NCBI GenBank assembly: GCA_004294445.1
Contig: REAZ01000006.1
Location: forward strand, 1 to 64,000
Reading direction: 5' to 3'
From: Cytophagales bacterium
Lineage (GTDB): Bacteria; Bacteroidota; Bacteroidia; Cytophagales; Thermoflexibacteraceae
Length of the DNA: 64,000 nt
Below, in pieces: positions 1 to 8,573 of this stretch. Position numbers and translations under genes: made by a program. The notes under the pieces are model-generated. The model was not told the origin of the DNA, did no database searches, and saw only the letters and a list, made by a program, of their open reading frames with translations. Within the stretch, counting starts at the first letter, position 1. The number at the start of each line of letters is the position of its first letter.

Positions 1-106
1 TCATATTTTATCTTGTCTAATAGCGTATCAATTTTACCCTAACAAACCAAATGTGTATTTTGAAAATTATGCCTAAAAATAATCCCAAGTTCACGTTAAT
101 CTATGA

Positions 107-1078
107 TTATGGTACAAAAACTGCTTTGCTGGTTAATGTCCCACCTTTGCCAGTTGCTCGTACTGAATAAGAGCCTCCTTGCCCAACAGGAACAGTATAG
201 GTCTGCTTAGTTGCTCCCAAAACAATAGAACCGTTTTTTAGCCACTGATAAGTTACAGCCAATGTTTGTGTTTGTGTACTTAGTGTACGAGTTTTCAAAG
301 TAACTTGTGGAATCTCTACACGATTATAGAAGGTAACGTCAAAAGACATAGCCCAAACTTTCTTTGTAACCCATATTTTTGTGCTTACCCCTTTTGCAAC
401 GGCACCACCACTGGGAAAAGCCCAAGATGTCAGTCCTACATTATTGCCATTGGGATAAAATTCCCCCGTCAAACTTATTGGAGAACCTTTTGCAAGCGTG
501 TTAGCATTCCAATCAGATGAATAGTAGAAATTGAAACTATGTAGGACAGCACCACGCATCACACTAACATAAATACTATTATACTGCGAACTCCCCCAAC
601 GCCAATTGTCTGTTGGAGAACTGAGGTAGCGGGTAGGTAAATTCGTAGGCGACCAATCTTCTGCCCTTGCTATTGATGAAATGGGCTGGATACCTTCTAT
701 TTTTACACCTAAAGCCGCTTTTGGCAAATTTTGTGCTAAGATTTCAAAACCCAAGTAGGAAGTTGTATCATTCTCATCACTTCTTGAGGCTACTTTCATC
801 TCAGAATTAAGGTCTTCTGCTCCTTCTGCTATGGCAGAAACTGGAATTTCATAAATAGGCGTAATTTTGAATCTCGTTTCATCAAAAGCGTCAAGCATTA
901 CTTCGTTATTTGAGTAAACTTTGACTTTGAGAAAGTCGCTATCAATACCCTTGATAGTTACTACCTTTTCATGCACCTCAGTAGGATTAGAAACCATTTT
1001 GTCTAAGCTACTTTTTTGGCAACTGAGGGCTGTGAGCGCAAGCCCTACTACCCCGATTAACTTTTTTGAAATGTTCAT
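107..1078 (-). CDS. Hypothetical lipoprotein with C-terminal Ig-like domain
   Basis: 323 aa. The N-terminus has a lysine, a hydrophobic stretch and a lipobox ending LTALSC (Cys20), so it is probably an SPII lipoprotein of the cell envelope. The last roughly 65 residues read like an immunoglobulin-like module of the kind found in Bacteroidota surface proteins (VTYQWLKNGSIV, then a GGSYSVRATG strand near the end). The middle (about residues 30-250) is not recognised. The gene stands alone: nothing precedes it on its strand for over 350 bases, and about 100 bases separate its stop from the window edge. Function is unknown; surface adhesion or binding would be a guess from the Ig fold only. Confidence 0.7.
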   Translation of the reverse strand: MNISKKLIGVVGLALTALSCQKSSLDKMVSNPTEVHEKVVTIKGIDSDFLKVKVYSNNEVMLDAFDETRFKITPIYEIPVSAIAEGAEDLNSEMKVASRSDENDTTSYLGFEILAQNLPKAALGVKIEGIQPISSIARAEDWSPTNLPTRYLSSPTDNWRWGSSQYNSIYVSVMRGAVLHSFNFYYSSDWNANTLAKGSPISLTGEFYPNGNNVGLTSWAFPSGGAVAKGVSTKIWVTKKVWAMSFDVTFYNRVEIPQVTLKTRTLSTQTQTLAVTYQWLKNGSIVLGATKQTYTVPVGQGGSYSVRATGKGGTLTSKAVFVP

Positions 1079-1440
1079 CTTTTTTTGATTTAAGAATGTG
1101 AATAAAAAATTGTTTTATGCCCTTCGTATTCCTAAATCTTTGCTTATTTTTGAGATAAGAAAAGACGTAAGAACTTTTCGCAAATCCAATCCAACGGTTT
1201 CTCTTTTGCGAAGTGGCAACCGTTGTTTTTTTATTGCTCTTCCGAAGAACTGATACAAATTAAAGGAGTTAAAATATGATTTGCAAAAGATTGATTAACA
1301 ATATCTTATCATATATTTTTTATATAAACCTTCTATATATCTATTCTAAATTTTATATACAATAGATATAATTGATAGAAAAAATATAGATATTTTATAG
1401 AAAAATGTATTTTTGCTAAAAATGTATTATTATCATAATT
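1079..1440. other. AT-rich intergenic region with one hairpin
   Basis: No convincing gene. It holds an inverted repeat, CAACGGTT (1192-1199) and AACCGTTG (1218-1225), followed on the plus strand by seven T. That has the form of an intrinsic terminator, although no plus-strand gene lies upstream. From about 1280 the DNA is very AT-rich. TATTTTTG at 1408-1415 fits the Bacteroidota -7 element TAnnTTTG and could serve the gene starting at 1441; no clear -33 TTTG is seen at the right distance. Confidence 0.5.
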
Positions 1441-3360
1441 ATGCAGGAATTTACGCCAAATGAAGCTTTGTTGATTAGATTTACCACTATTATAGGGTTG
1501 GATGTAAACTTAATATCATCTAATCAGGGTTTTGTGGATGAGGTTTTAAAAGCCTATCAAAATAATATTACAAATCCTTCTAAAAAAGAAGGAAAACTAT
1601 ACAAAAAAGAGCAAGAGATTAAACAAAAAGAAAAAAACTCAAATTTTAAATTTTTTCCAGAAAAAGACAAAAAGAAAAATGAAGATAAAAGAGGCGATTC
1701 CCTCAAAATCCCCATAAGCAAACTATTAGAAGGTGAAATTATTACAAAGAGGTATAAGAATACAAAAGAAAAAGTTCCTTACGCTCATAAAATAGCAATT
1801 GTGTGTGGCTATGAAGACTATCATGATTTTATCTCAGCCTCAAAAAGAACTAATCCTATTGTACTAACAGACGAAGAAAAAGAGTTAGGCGATAAACTAA
1901 TCGAGGTGTTGTCAAAAAAGGATGATAATGCCCAACAATCTACACCCAATGAGCAAAAAACAGAAGCGACTACCCCAATAGAAAACCAAAGGCAAGACGC
2001 TATCAGTGAGGAAGAACTGGCAAGGCTGCATATTTTTGAAGGTGTGTATGAGTGTTATTCTGCTCCTAATATAACTGGATACTCTCATAGAGCAATTTGT
2101 AAATTCAATAATAAAGGTGAAGGATATTTTAGGCATATTGGATATGAAGACCTAAAAAGACCCAACGCTACAATAAAATATTTACATCATGGTAATGATA
2201 TTAGAATTCTACTTAAAGATAATAGAAGGCAAGATGGAATAGAGTGGGCTGTTGATTATTTACAGGTATTTACCGATGACAAAAGAGATGCGGATAATAA
2301 TTTTCGTAGATATGCTTTTATTATGAAAGGGGTTTATATGTCCAATTATTCAGAAATTGGTCAAAAAGCAATTGGTACTTGCATTTTTATACGAGTAGAT
2401 ACTCCTTTTGAAGAATTACAGCCTCATTATATTCATATTGATACCATAAATGGAATAATTAGCAACAATAAACTCGAAGAAAAAGTAATAGTAGAAAAGT
2501 ATAAACGAGTGCTGAGTTTTTTTAGAGATGAGGAAAAAGCACTTTTTTCGGTTAATTTGTTTAATAATCTTTCAAAACAGACCACTATCTTACCTGAAAA
2601 AGAAAGGCTTTGGTTTCCTTATATTAAAATTGAAGGAACTTATCGTTGTTATTGGATTAACCCACAGTTGAATGCAATTAGCTATATTGTCTATTATTTT
2701 GATAAAAATGGTAAAGGTAAAATAAAAGATATTACAGGTGTTGAGAATGAAGCAAAATTTGAATTTATAAATAATTTTATTGGTGAAATTACAAGTTATG
2801 ATTATGAATTAGATAGAGGCAAGTATTCTTTTGAATTTGTGATTATTGAAAAAGCAATTGATAAAAAGACAAATAGTTACCTTGTAACAACAATGAAATC
2901 AGTATATACTAGCTTTAATATCAAGATGCAATTATATGCTGGAAAGTGTATCTTCATTAGGGCAAATGAAATGTATGAAGTTATAGAGCCTCAAGATTTT
3001 ATTGATTTTAACACAGATAATAAATTTTTGAAAGAGGAATATAACAAAGTTCTTGCCTTTTTTCAAAAAATACAAAATGACGAGGAAATAAGTTTTGGTT
3101 ACAAAATAAGAAACCCTGATGGTATTAAAAAAACTACATTAGATCTCGCCTTCCAGTCTTTCTGCACTGCTTGTTACTTAGTCCAAAATGAGGGAAGCGA
3201 GGCAGAAATCCGTACTCATTTGGCAGAGGCATTTCAGCATGGTTTTGGTCGAGGTCTTCATGCGGAGAAGCACCAAGCCCTCCTCAAAAAAGAAGTGGAG
3301 AACGGTGCGCTACGTGCTTATTCCGCTTGGATAGATTTGGAAGGCTTGGCATTGGTTTGA
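1441..3360 (+). CDS. Unknown protein with tandem internal duplication
   Basis: 639 aa, family not recognised. Residues about 10-190 are lysine-rich and hydrophilic, with a segment reading AHKIAIVCGYEDYHDFI. Then come two similar blocks: about 196-370 begins FEGVYECYSAP and later has GTCIFIRVD; about 393-570 begins IEGTYRCYWIN and later has GKCIFIRAN. Each block ends in a stretch containing a K-V-L-x-F-F segment, so the protein probably arose by domain duplication. There is no signal peptide or membrane segment. The body is strikingly AT-rich, while the last roughly 70 codons (from about 3140) look more GC-rich, like the neighbouring core genes. A toxin-antitoxin pair follows. It is probably an accessory gene; function unknown. 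Confidence 0.7.
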   Translation: MQEFTPNEALLIRFTTIIGLDVNLISSNQGFVDEVLKAYQNNITNPSKKEGKLYKKEQEIKQKEKNSNFKFFPEKDKKKNEDKRGDSLKIPISKLLEGEIITKRYKNTKEKVPYAHKIAIVCGYEDYHDFISASKRTNPIVLTDEEKELGDKLIEVLSKKDDNAQQSTPNEQKTEATTPIENQRQDAISEEELARLHIFEGVYECYSAPNITGYSHRAICKFNNKGEGYFRHIGYEDLKRPNATIKYLHHGNDIRILLKDNRRQDGIEWAVDYLQVFTDDKRDADNNFRRYAFIMKGVYMSNYSEIGQKAIGTCIFIRVDTPFEELQPHYIHIDTINGIISNNKLEEKVIVEKYKRVLSFFRDEEKALFSVNLFNNLSKQTTILPEKERLWFPYIKIEGTYRCYWINPQLNAISYIVYYFDKNGKGKIKDITGVENEAKFEFINNFIGEITSYDYELDRGKYSFEFVIIEKAIDKKTNSYLVTTMKSVYTSFNIKMQLYAGKCIFIRANEMYEVIEPQDFIDFNTDNKFLKEEYNKVLAFFQKIQNDEEISFGYKIRNPDGIKKTTLDLAFQSFCTACYLVQNEGSEAEIRTHLAEAFQHGFGRGLHAEKHQALLKKEVENGALRAYSAWIDLEGLALV

Positions 3361-3390
3361 GAGAAAAATGACAAGCAGGAGAACTTTATA

Positions 3391-3422
3391 TTTGCTTAGA
3401 AAATTCTATTTTAGTAATTTTG
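3391..3422 (+). promoter_or_regulatory. Bacteroidota-type promoter for the toxin-antitoxin pair
   Basis: TTTG at 3391-3394, a 20-nt spacer, then TAATTTTG at 3415-3422 match the -33 TTTG / -7 TAnnTTTG consensus with canonical spacing. It lies 21 bases upstream of the ATG at 3444. Confidence 0.6.
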
Positions 3423-3443
3423 GTAAAATATAAATAAATAGAC

Positions 3444-3668
3444 ATGGAAAATACAAGTTTGATACAATTATACCAAGTCCTGCCTCAAAACCTTAAACAA
3501 GAGGTCTTAGATTTTATTTATTTTCTGCTTGCTAAGTACGATATACAAGTTCCTACTAAGCCCGAAGAACCTACTAAAAGACATTCGTACTTTGGCAATG
3601 CGAAAGGAGAGGTCATCATGCACGATAATTTTGATGAGCCTTTAGAAGAATTTGCAGAATATAGATAA
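3444..3668 (+). CDS. DUF2281-type antitoxin
   Basis: 74 aa. The N-terminal helix pattern (LIQLYQVLPQNLKQEVLDFI) and the C-terminal acidic tail (FDEPLEEFAEY) are typical of DUF2281 antitoxins paired with PIN-domain toxins. In such pairs the N-terminus binds DNA or dimerises and the acidic tail blocks the toxin active site. The stop lies 7 bases before the PIN toxin start, so the two are one operon, and a consensus promoter sits just upstream. It probably autoregulates with its partner, as is usual for type II systems, but no operator was identified. Confidence 0.8.
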   Translation: MENTSLIQLYQVLPQNLKQEVLDFIYFLLAKYDIQVPTKPEEPTKRHSYFGNAKGEVIMHDNFDEPLEEFAEYR

Positions 3669-3675
3669 ACTTTTT

Positions 3676-4059
3676 ATGAAGTATTTAATTGATACACACA
3701 TATTTATTTGGTATGCTACAGGAGATAATCGTCTTAGTCTTGTTGCCAAAGAGATAATAGAAAGCTATAACACTCGTTTTTTTAGCTTGGCAAGTATTTG
3801 GGAAATGTCTATCAAATCAGGCATAGGAAAACTCGATTTCCAAAAACCTTTTGAGCAGTTTGTAAGGCAACAAATAAGTTTAAATGATTTTAAGTTACTG
3901 AATATTAGCGAAGAACACCTTTATTTGGTGGAAAAACTTCCTCAACACCACAAAGACCCGTTTGATAGATTGCTTGCTGCTCAATGTATGGTGGAAAATA
4001 TCCCTCTTGTATCTGCGGATAGTATTTTTGATAGTTATCCAATACAAAGAATTTTTTAG
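3676..4059 (+). CDS. PIN-domain ribonuclease toxin (VapC-like)
   Basis: 127 aa from the ATG at 3676. An earlier in-frame ATG (3652) would overlap the antitoxin and add eight residues unlike a PIN N-terminus; starting at 3676 gives the standard opening MKYLIDTH. The acidic metal-binding residues of PIN nucleases are all visible: Asp6, Glu43 (in SIWEMSIK), Asp94/Asp97 (in KDPFDRLLAAQ) and Asp115 (in LVSADS). The protein is therefore expected to be an active Mg-dependent ribonuclease, neutralised by the DUF2281 protein encoded just upstream. RNA target unknown. Confidence 0.88.
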   Translation: MKYLIDTHIFIWYATGDNRLSLVAKEIIESYNTRFFSLASIWEMSIKSGIGKLDFQKPFEQFVRQQISLNDFKLLNISEEHLYLVEKLPQHHKDPFDRLLAAQCMVENIPLVSADSIFDSYPIQRIF

Positions 4060-4082
4060 AGAATTTTCTTTTGCTTTTTCAT

Positions 4083-4090
4083 TATCTTTG
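4083..4090 (+). promoter_or_regulatory. Candidate -7 element
   Basis: TATCTTTG matches TAnnTTTG, 20 bases before the ATG at 4111. No well-placed -33 TTTG is seen, so this is tentative. It would let the next gene be transcribed independently of the toxin gene. Confidence 0.4.
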
Positions 4091-4110
4091 TACTCAAACA
4101 AGGAAAAGCA

Positions 4111-4728
4111 ATGGCGTACAATAAATTCAAAAAGTTAGAGGACTTACGTAAGCGTTTGGGAATCAAAGATGTGATGGAAGTTTGGCTTCCTGAGTCTTTG
4201 TCTGAAATAAAGGCTACTTCCAGATTGTTAGAAGATTTGGAGGAGGCTCGTTATGAGGCACTTACTACTGAAAAAGCAAAATCTGAATACATAGTAGTCC
4301 CTATTATCAAAGAGTTGCACAGGCATAATGTAGATAAGTTTAGTAGTTTTTCAGGTTTTGAGTTCAATGTAGATAAGTCAAAGGGGCTAACAGGTTTTTG
4401 CGACTTTATTCTGTCTGCCCAAGCGAAGCAATTAGAAATTACTGCCCCTATTTTTTGTTTGGTAGAAGCGAAAAATGCTGAAATAGAAAAAGGCTTGGCT
4501 CAATGTGGTGCTGAAATGCACGCTGCTCAGATTTATAACGAAAGAGAAAATAATCCACAGAAAATAATTTACGGCTGCGTAACCAATGCTTTTTCATGGT
4601 GTTTTTTGAAGTTAGAAGAAAAAAAATTGTACATAGACCCCAATTATGTACCATTAACTTTTGCCAAGCCGCATAATGTATTAAGTGCTTTACAATGGAT
4701 TTTGGATAAAGCCTTAGCAGAAAAGTAA
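4111..4728 (+). CDS. PD-(D/E)XK-like hypothetical protein
   Basis: 205 aa. The residue pattern suggests a restriction-endonuclease-like fold: Glu59 in a helix (SEYIVVPII), Asp98 in GFCDFIL, Glu119-x-Lys121 in FCLVEAKN, and Gln131 in the following helix. This is the order seen in PD-(D/E)XK nucleases, but substrate and activity cannot be inferred, and similar proteins are common unnamed genes in filamentous bacteria. No signal peptide. It follows the toxin gene by about 50 bases and has its own candidate -7 element, and a large inverted repeat separates it from the convergent downstream gene. Confidence 0.65.
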   Translation: MAYNKFKKLEDLRKRLGIKDVMEVWLPESLSEIKATSRLLEDLEEARYEALTTEKAKSEYIVVPIIKELHRHNVDKFSSFSGFEFNVDKSKGLTGFCDFILSAQAKQLEITAPIFCLVEAKNAEIEKGLAQCGAEMHAAQIYNERENNPQKIIYGCVTNAFSWCFLKLEEKKLYIDPNYVPLTFAKPHNVLSALQWILDKALAEK

Positions 4729-4731
4729 AAC

Positions 4732-4764
4732 AGACCTGTTAGGTTTTTAAAACCTAATAGGTCT
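4732..4764. terminator. Bidirectional terminator hairpin
   Basis: Arms of 16 nt (4732-4747 and 4749-4764) pair with one mismatch around a single central base. It lies between two convergent genes and has T/A-rich flanks. The ACCTxTTAGGTTTT unit resembles a dispersed repeat common between Bacteroidota genes. Confidence 0.7.
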
Positions 4765-4770
4765 AAAAAC

Positions 4771-7700
4771 CTAACTCACCTTCCTCAATCCATCCAAATA
4801 CTCCACCAAGTCAATCAATTCTTTTTCAGACATTTGAAACTTCGGCATGAGCGAGCCTTCGTATTCTGTTTTGCTTTCTATCTCATTTGCTTGCACTTTG
4901 GTAACTGTGCCGCCTACTTGCTTTATTTCTACTTCTGTTTCGGTTTTGCTGGCGATAATGCCTACCAAAGTTGTCCCATTTTTGAGTTTGAAAACAAAGC
5001 CTTCATACCCAAAGCTAATGCCTTCGTTGGGCTGCAAGATTGCTTTGTAAAGCCCTTCTTTCGGCAGTTTTGCTCCTATTTCGGATAGTTTGGGACCAAA
5101 ATCTATGCCTTCGCCTTTTACTTGGTGGCATTGGGCGCAATATTGGGTAAAGGCAGTTTTTCCTTTGACCATATCGCCTTTTTGTGCTACCAATTTAGCA
5201 ATGGGGGAAGTAGTTTGCGTAGTTTCTGCACCATAATATTTGAGGGCAGCACTTTTGACATCAGCCCGCCACGCATTGGTAAGTACCTGTTTGGCAGTGG
5301 GTTCTAAATCTTTTTTCAACTTGCTGTCTTGTACTAACTTCCAAAGTTGCTCTTGACCGCCCCAGCCTGCACCGTATTTTTCTAATGCCAAAGAGCGAAT
5401 TGCCATTTCGTATTCTTCGCTATTCATTACGCTGGAAATTAGCGTTCTTGCTTCCTCACTATCCAATTTTCCTAATGCATTCAGTGTACTTCTCACTTTT
5501 TTATTATCCTTGTCTTTGAGGCTTTTGGCTAACAAATCTTTGCCACCTTTTGTTAGCAAGGTTTTAGTAGCTTCCGCACCTTCTACACTGTCGGGCTTGG
5601 TAATGACAAGTGCTAAGAGGGCGGGATATTGGTCTTTTAACTCAAACTGATTTACCAAATCTACGAAGTCTAATGTGCCTTTGGTAGAAACTAAGGCGGC
5701 ATCTAATGCTTTTTTCAGTTTTGGCGTTTTTGGCGTATTTTTATCTAAGTGCCTCAAAACCAAGTTGTCTATTTCGCCTTGCTCGGCGTGTTTGGCATCA
5801 AACAAAGCTAAAAGTGCATTTTGCTTTGAGCCATCTTTCTGAAAATCAAACGCCCTGAAGTAACGCAATTTTTCTTCGCCTTTGCTTTCTTGTATCATTT
5901 TGGCAAGTAGCTGTGGCGTTTTCTTTGCCCTACTTCTCCAAACAATGTCCTTGTTCCAATCTTCGCCTACCCTTTTCAAATACGCCTCTAAAAAGCTATC
6001 CCACTGCTCATCAGCCCCAATGCCAAGAGCCTCCAAATACCAACGGTCGCCACTGTGCTGAATAGCTAACTCTGCCCAAATCTCTGCGGCTTCGAGGGCA
6101 TTGTTATTTCGCAAAGCAAGAGCAACCTCACGCCTCACTTGCGGAGAGGAGTCTTTAGCCAAAGTTTGATAAATGGGTAATAAATTCATTTTCAGTTCCC
6201 TACCCGCACGAATGGCAGTAATTCTCAAATCTACATTTTCATTTTTCAAACCCTCATTTACATAAGTTTCGCCTTTGCCTTTGATTTTGGAAAGTAGCCA
6301 TAATGCCCTTGCTTTCATGCGTGGGTTTGCGTCATTTTTCCAACAATTTGCCAAAGCATTTTCTGCTTTTTCTTGCATTTGATTCAGTTTTGTCCATGCC
6401 AAATAGCGGGTTGCCATGTTTGGGCTTTTCAATGCCTCCACCGCTTTTTCGGGCGTAGAAAGGTCAAAAATTGGCATTTCGTATTTCTTTTTGTCGGGCA
6501 TCGTAACTCTGTAGATTCTGCCCCTATCCAAATCGGCTACCTGATGACCGCCCACCCCAGGGTCGTACCAGTCTGCCACAATGAGCGAGCCATCGGGAGC
6601 TACGCAAACATCAGCAGGGCGAAACCATTGGTCTTTTTTGCCTTCTAAAATATTGATAATGTTTGCTTTGTAACCTGCACCATCATTTTGGGTAGGATAT
6701 GCACGCACAATATTTGGTCCCGCATCAGCGTGAACAACTTGATTTTGAAACTCTTGTGGTAATAAACTTCCTTCGTAAACCAGCAAACCTGTAGGCGAAC
6801 CTGCCCCAGTTTGCAGGAGATTTGGCACTACGCCAGGGTCGTTCAAATGCCAATGACGGAAAGGAATTTCTTTCTCTATGTTTGTTCGGCGTGCCTGCCA
6901 ACTTGCTCCCGTCATTTGATCTTTGTAACCAAAATTGCCATACTCCATTACATAGTTGATTCTCACACCTTTGTTGCCATCGTCATCATTGTCCGACTGC
7001 CAAAGTGTACCGTAAGAATCCATCGCTACCTCATAATTATTGCGGAAGTTGTAGCCTAAAACTTCTACATTTTTTCCATCTAAATCGCAGCGAAATACCA
7101 TGCCTTCTTGGTACATCTTGCCATCAGCTATGATTGGTCTGCCAAATTGGTCATTGACCACTACGCTGTCTTTGTCTAAGAGTGCTTTGCCATCATTGCC
7201 AAAGTTGAAATAGAGCTTGCCATCATGCCCAAAAGTAACCGCATGAACAGAATGGTCGTGCTGGAAACCGCCTTGAGTTTTAAACAAAATTTCTTTAGTA
7301 TCTGCTTTGTCATCTCCGTTTGTATCGGTCAGTACAAAGATATTAGGGCTACAGGAAACAATGACTTTGTTGCCCAAAACACATATTCCGAGTGCAGAAT
7401 TTACATCTGTTCCTTGGTAAAAAACAGTAGTTTCATCGGCAATGCCATCAGCATTTTTATCCGTTAGAATGATGATGCGGTCGCCCTCGTCATGCACAGG
7501 ATTATTAGGGTTGAGGTGCATGCGGTAGTTGTATCCCTCGCATACCCAAACCCTGCCTTTGGCATCTACGTCTATATTGGTTGGGTTAATGAGTTTTGGC
7601 TCTGACGCAAAAAGTTGGGTCAAAAGCCCTTCTTTGGTTTCTAAGCCCGCAAGTGCATAATCAGCGTGCCGTTTGTCGGCATCAGTAAGTTTTTCATAAT

Positions 7701-7773
7701 CAATAGATTCTTTCTTTTTTTCTCCGCAAGCAAAGAAGAAAAGTAAGATAAGCAAAGGGGTAAGATTTTTCAT
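4771..7773 (-). CDS. Lipoprotein with sugar-dehydrogenase-like propeller, HEAT region and cytochrome c domain
   Basis: 1000 aa. The N-terminus is an SPII signal (LLILLFFFAC, then GEKKK). Residues about 45-420 look like a PVC-type/GSDH-like beta-propeller (VDAKGRVWVCEGYNYR, DGSLIVADWYDPG). About 440-830 is helical and repetitive, in the manner of HEAT repeats. The C-terminus is a mono-heme cytochrome c with CAQCH at residues 879-883 and a likely axial Met in GSLMPKF. This domain order is widespread in Bacteroidota and Planctomycetota as putative membrane-anchored, periplasm-facing dehydrogenases. The substrate is unknown; the heme domain implies electron transfer to the respiratory chain. It is monocistronic, convergent with the 205-aa gene. 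Confidence 0.85.
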   Translation of the reverse strand: MKNLTPLLILLFFFACGEKKKESIDYEKLTDADKRHADYALAGLETKEGLLTQLFASEPKLINPTNIDVDAKGRVWVCEGYNYRMHLNPNNPVHDEGDRIIILTDKNADGIADETTVFYQGTDVNSALGICVLGNKVIVSCSPNIFVLTDTNGDDKADTKEILFKTQGGFQHDHSVHAVTFGHDGKLYFNFGNDGKALLDKDSVVVNDQFGRPIIADGKMYQEGMVFRCDLDGKNVEVLGYNFRNNYEVAMDSYGTLWQSDNDDDGNKGVRINYVMEYGNFGYKDQMTGASWQARRTNIEKEIPFRHWHLNDPGVVPNLLQTGAGSPTGLLVYEGSLLPQEFQNQVVHADAGPNIVRAYPTQNDGAGYKANIINILEGKKDQWFRPADVCVAPDGSLIVADWYDPGVGGHQVADLDRGRIYRVTMPDKKKYEMPIFDLSTPEKAVEALKSPNMATRYLAWTKLNQMQEKAENALANCWKNDANPRMKARALWLLSKIKGKGETYVNEGLKNENVDLRITAIRAGRELKMNLLPIYQTLAKDSSPQVRREVALALRNNNALEAAEIWAELAIQHSGDRWYLEALGIGADEQWDSFLEAYLKRVGEDWNKDIVWRSRAKKTPQLLAKMIQESKGEEKLRYFRAFDFQKDGSKQNALLALFDAKHAEQGEIDNLVLRHLDKNTPKTPKLKKALDAALVSTKGTLDFVDLVNQFELKDQYPALLALVITKPDSVEGAEATKTLLTKGGKDLLAKSLKDKDNKKVRSTLNALGKLDSEEARTLISSVMNSEEYEMAIRSLALEKYGAGWGGQEQLWKLVQDSKLKKDLEPTAKQVLTNAWRADVKSAALKYYGAETTQTTSPIAKLVAQKGDMVKGKTAFTQYCAQCHQVKGEGIDFGPKLSEIGAKLPKEGLYKAILQPNEGISFGYEGFVFKLKNGTTLVGIIASKTETEVEIKQVGGTVTKVQANEIESKTEYEGSLMPKFQMSEKELIDLVEYLDGLRKVS

Positions 7774-7903
7774 ATTTATTTGAGAGATAGGGTAATTTTG
7801 TTTTATTTGCTTACAGACTTCTCAAATTTAATGATTTTAAAATAATATTTAGCAAACGATTGCAAGAAATATTCAACACAATATTTATGGCTTAAAAATC
7901 TAA

Positions 7904-8275
7904 CTAAATCAAAGCCTGAATGCTGTTTGTTTCAAGTGGTTTATTGAAAAAGTTTTTGACGTTTTCATATTGTCTTGCTTTCCTGCGGTCTTTGGGCTGA
8001 AGAGAAACGGTGATAATATAAATGGGTATTGACAAACAAGATTTTTTTAATAACTCCAGAAACTGCCAACCGTCAGCTTTGGGCATAAATAGGTCTAAAA
8101 GAATAGCATCGGGATGCTCATTTTTAGGATTAGTAAGGTAGATAAGTGCCTGTTGCGCATCTTCAAATTCAGTAATTCTGACGTTTTTATTAGCATTTAC
8201 TATTTGTCGGCAAACAATCAGATTACTAACTTTGTCGTCATCAATCAAAAACAGATGTCTTTTTTTCTCTCTCAT
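7904..8275 (-). CDS. Stand-alone response regulator receiver
   Basis: 123 aa, CheY-like. An acidic cluster (DDD at 12-14) coordinates Mg, the phosphoacceptor is Asp61 in ILLDLFMP, and the switch lysine lies in FFNKPLE. There is no output domain, so it probably works by protein contact or phosphorelay. It lies close to the TPR histidine kinase gene but is separated by about 300 bases, and the kinase is upstream on the same strand, so pairing is plausible but unproven. Confidence 0.88.
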   Translation of the reverse strand: MREKKRHLFLIDDDKVSNLIVCRQIVNANKNVRITEFEDAQQALIYLTNPKNEHPDAILLDLFMPKADGWQFLELLKKSCLSIPIYIITVSLQPKDRRKARQYENVKNFFNKPLETNSIQALI

Positions 8276-8573
8276 ATTGATTTTATTTTATATCATAACG
8301 AACTACATCATCAAGATAATTATACTCTTATGATTACTATTATGCTCTATTTTGTATATAGTTTTTTAGATTTGCTGTTTTTTTAATAGATATATGCACC
8401 AAATAAAAAAATATGTACGAAGATAGTACCTTTGAAAGTATCAGGGTTAAGAAATTATACGAACAGGTTATTTGCTATGCCGAGAAGGTAAGAGTTTTTA
8501 TAAAATACTTTTATTTATTTTTTATAGACGTATTTTCAAAAAATAATTTATATAATTTTACTGAGTTGTCCCA

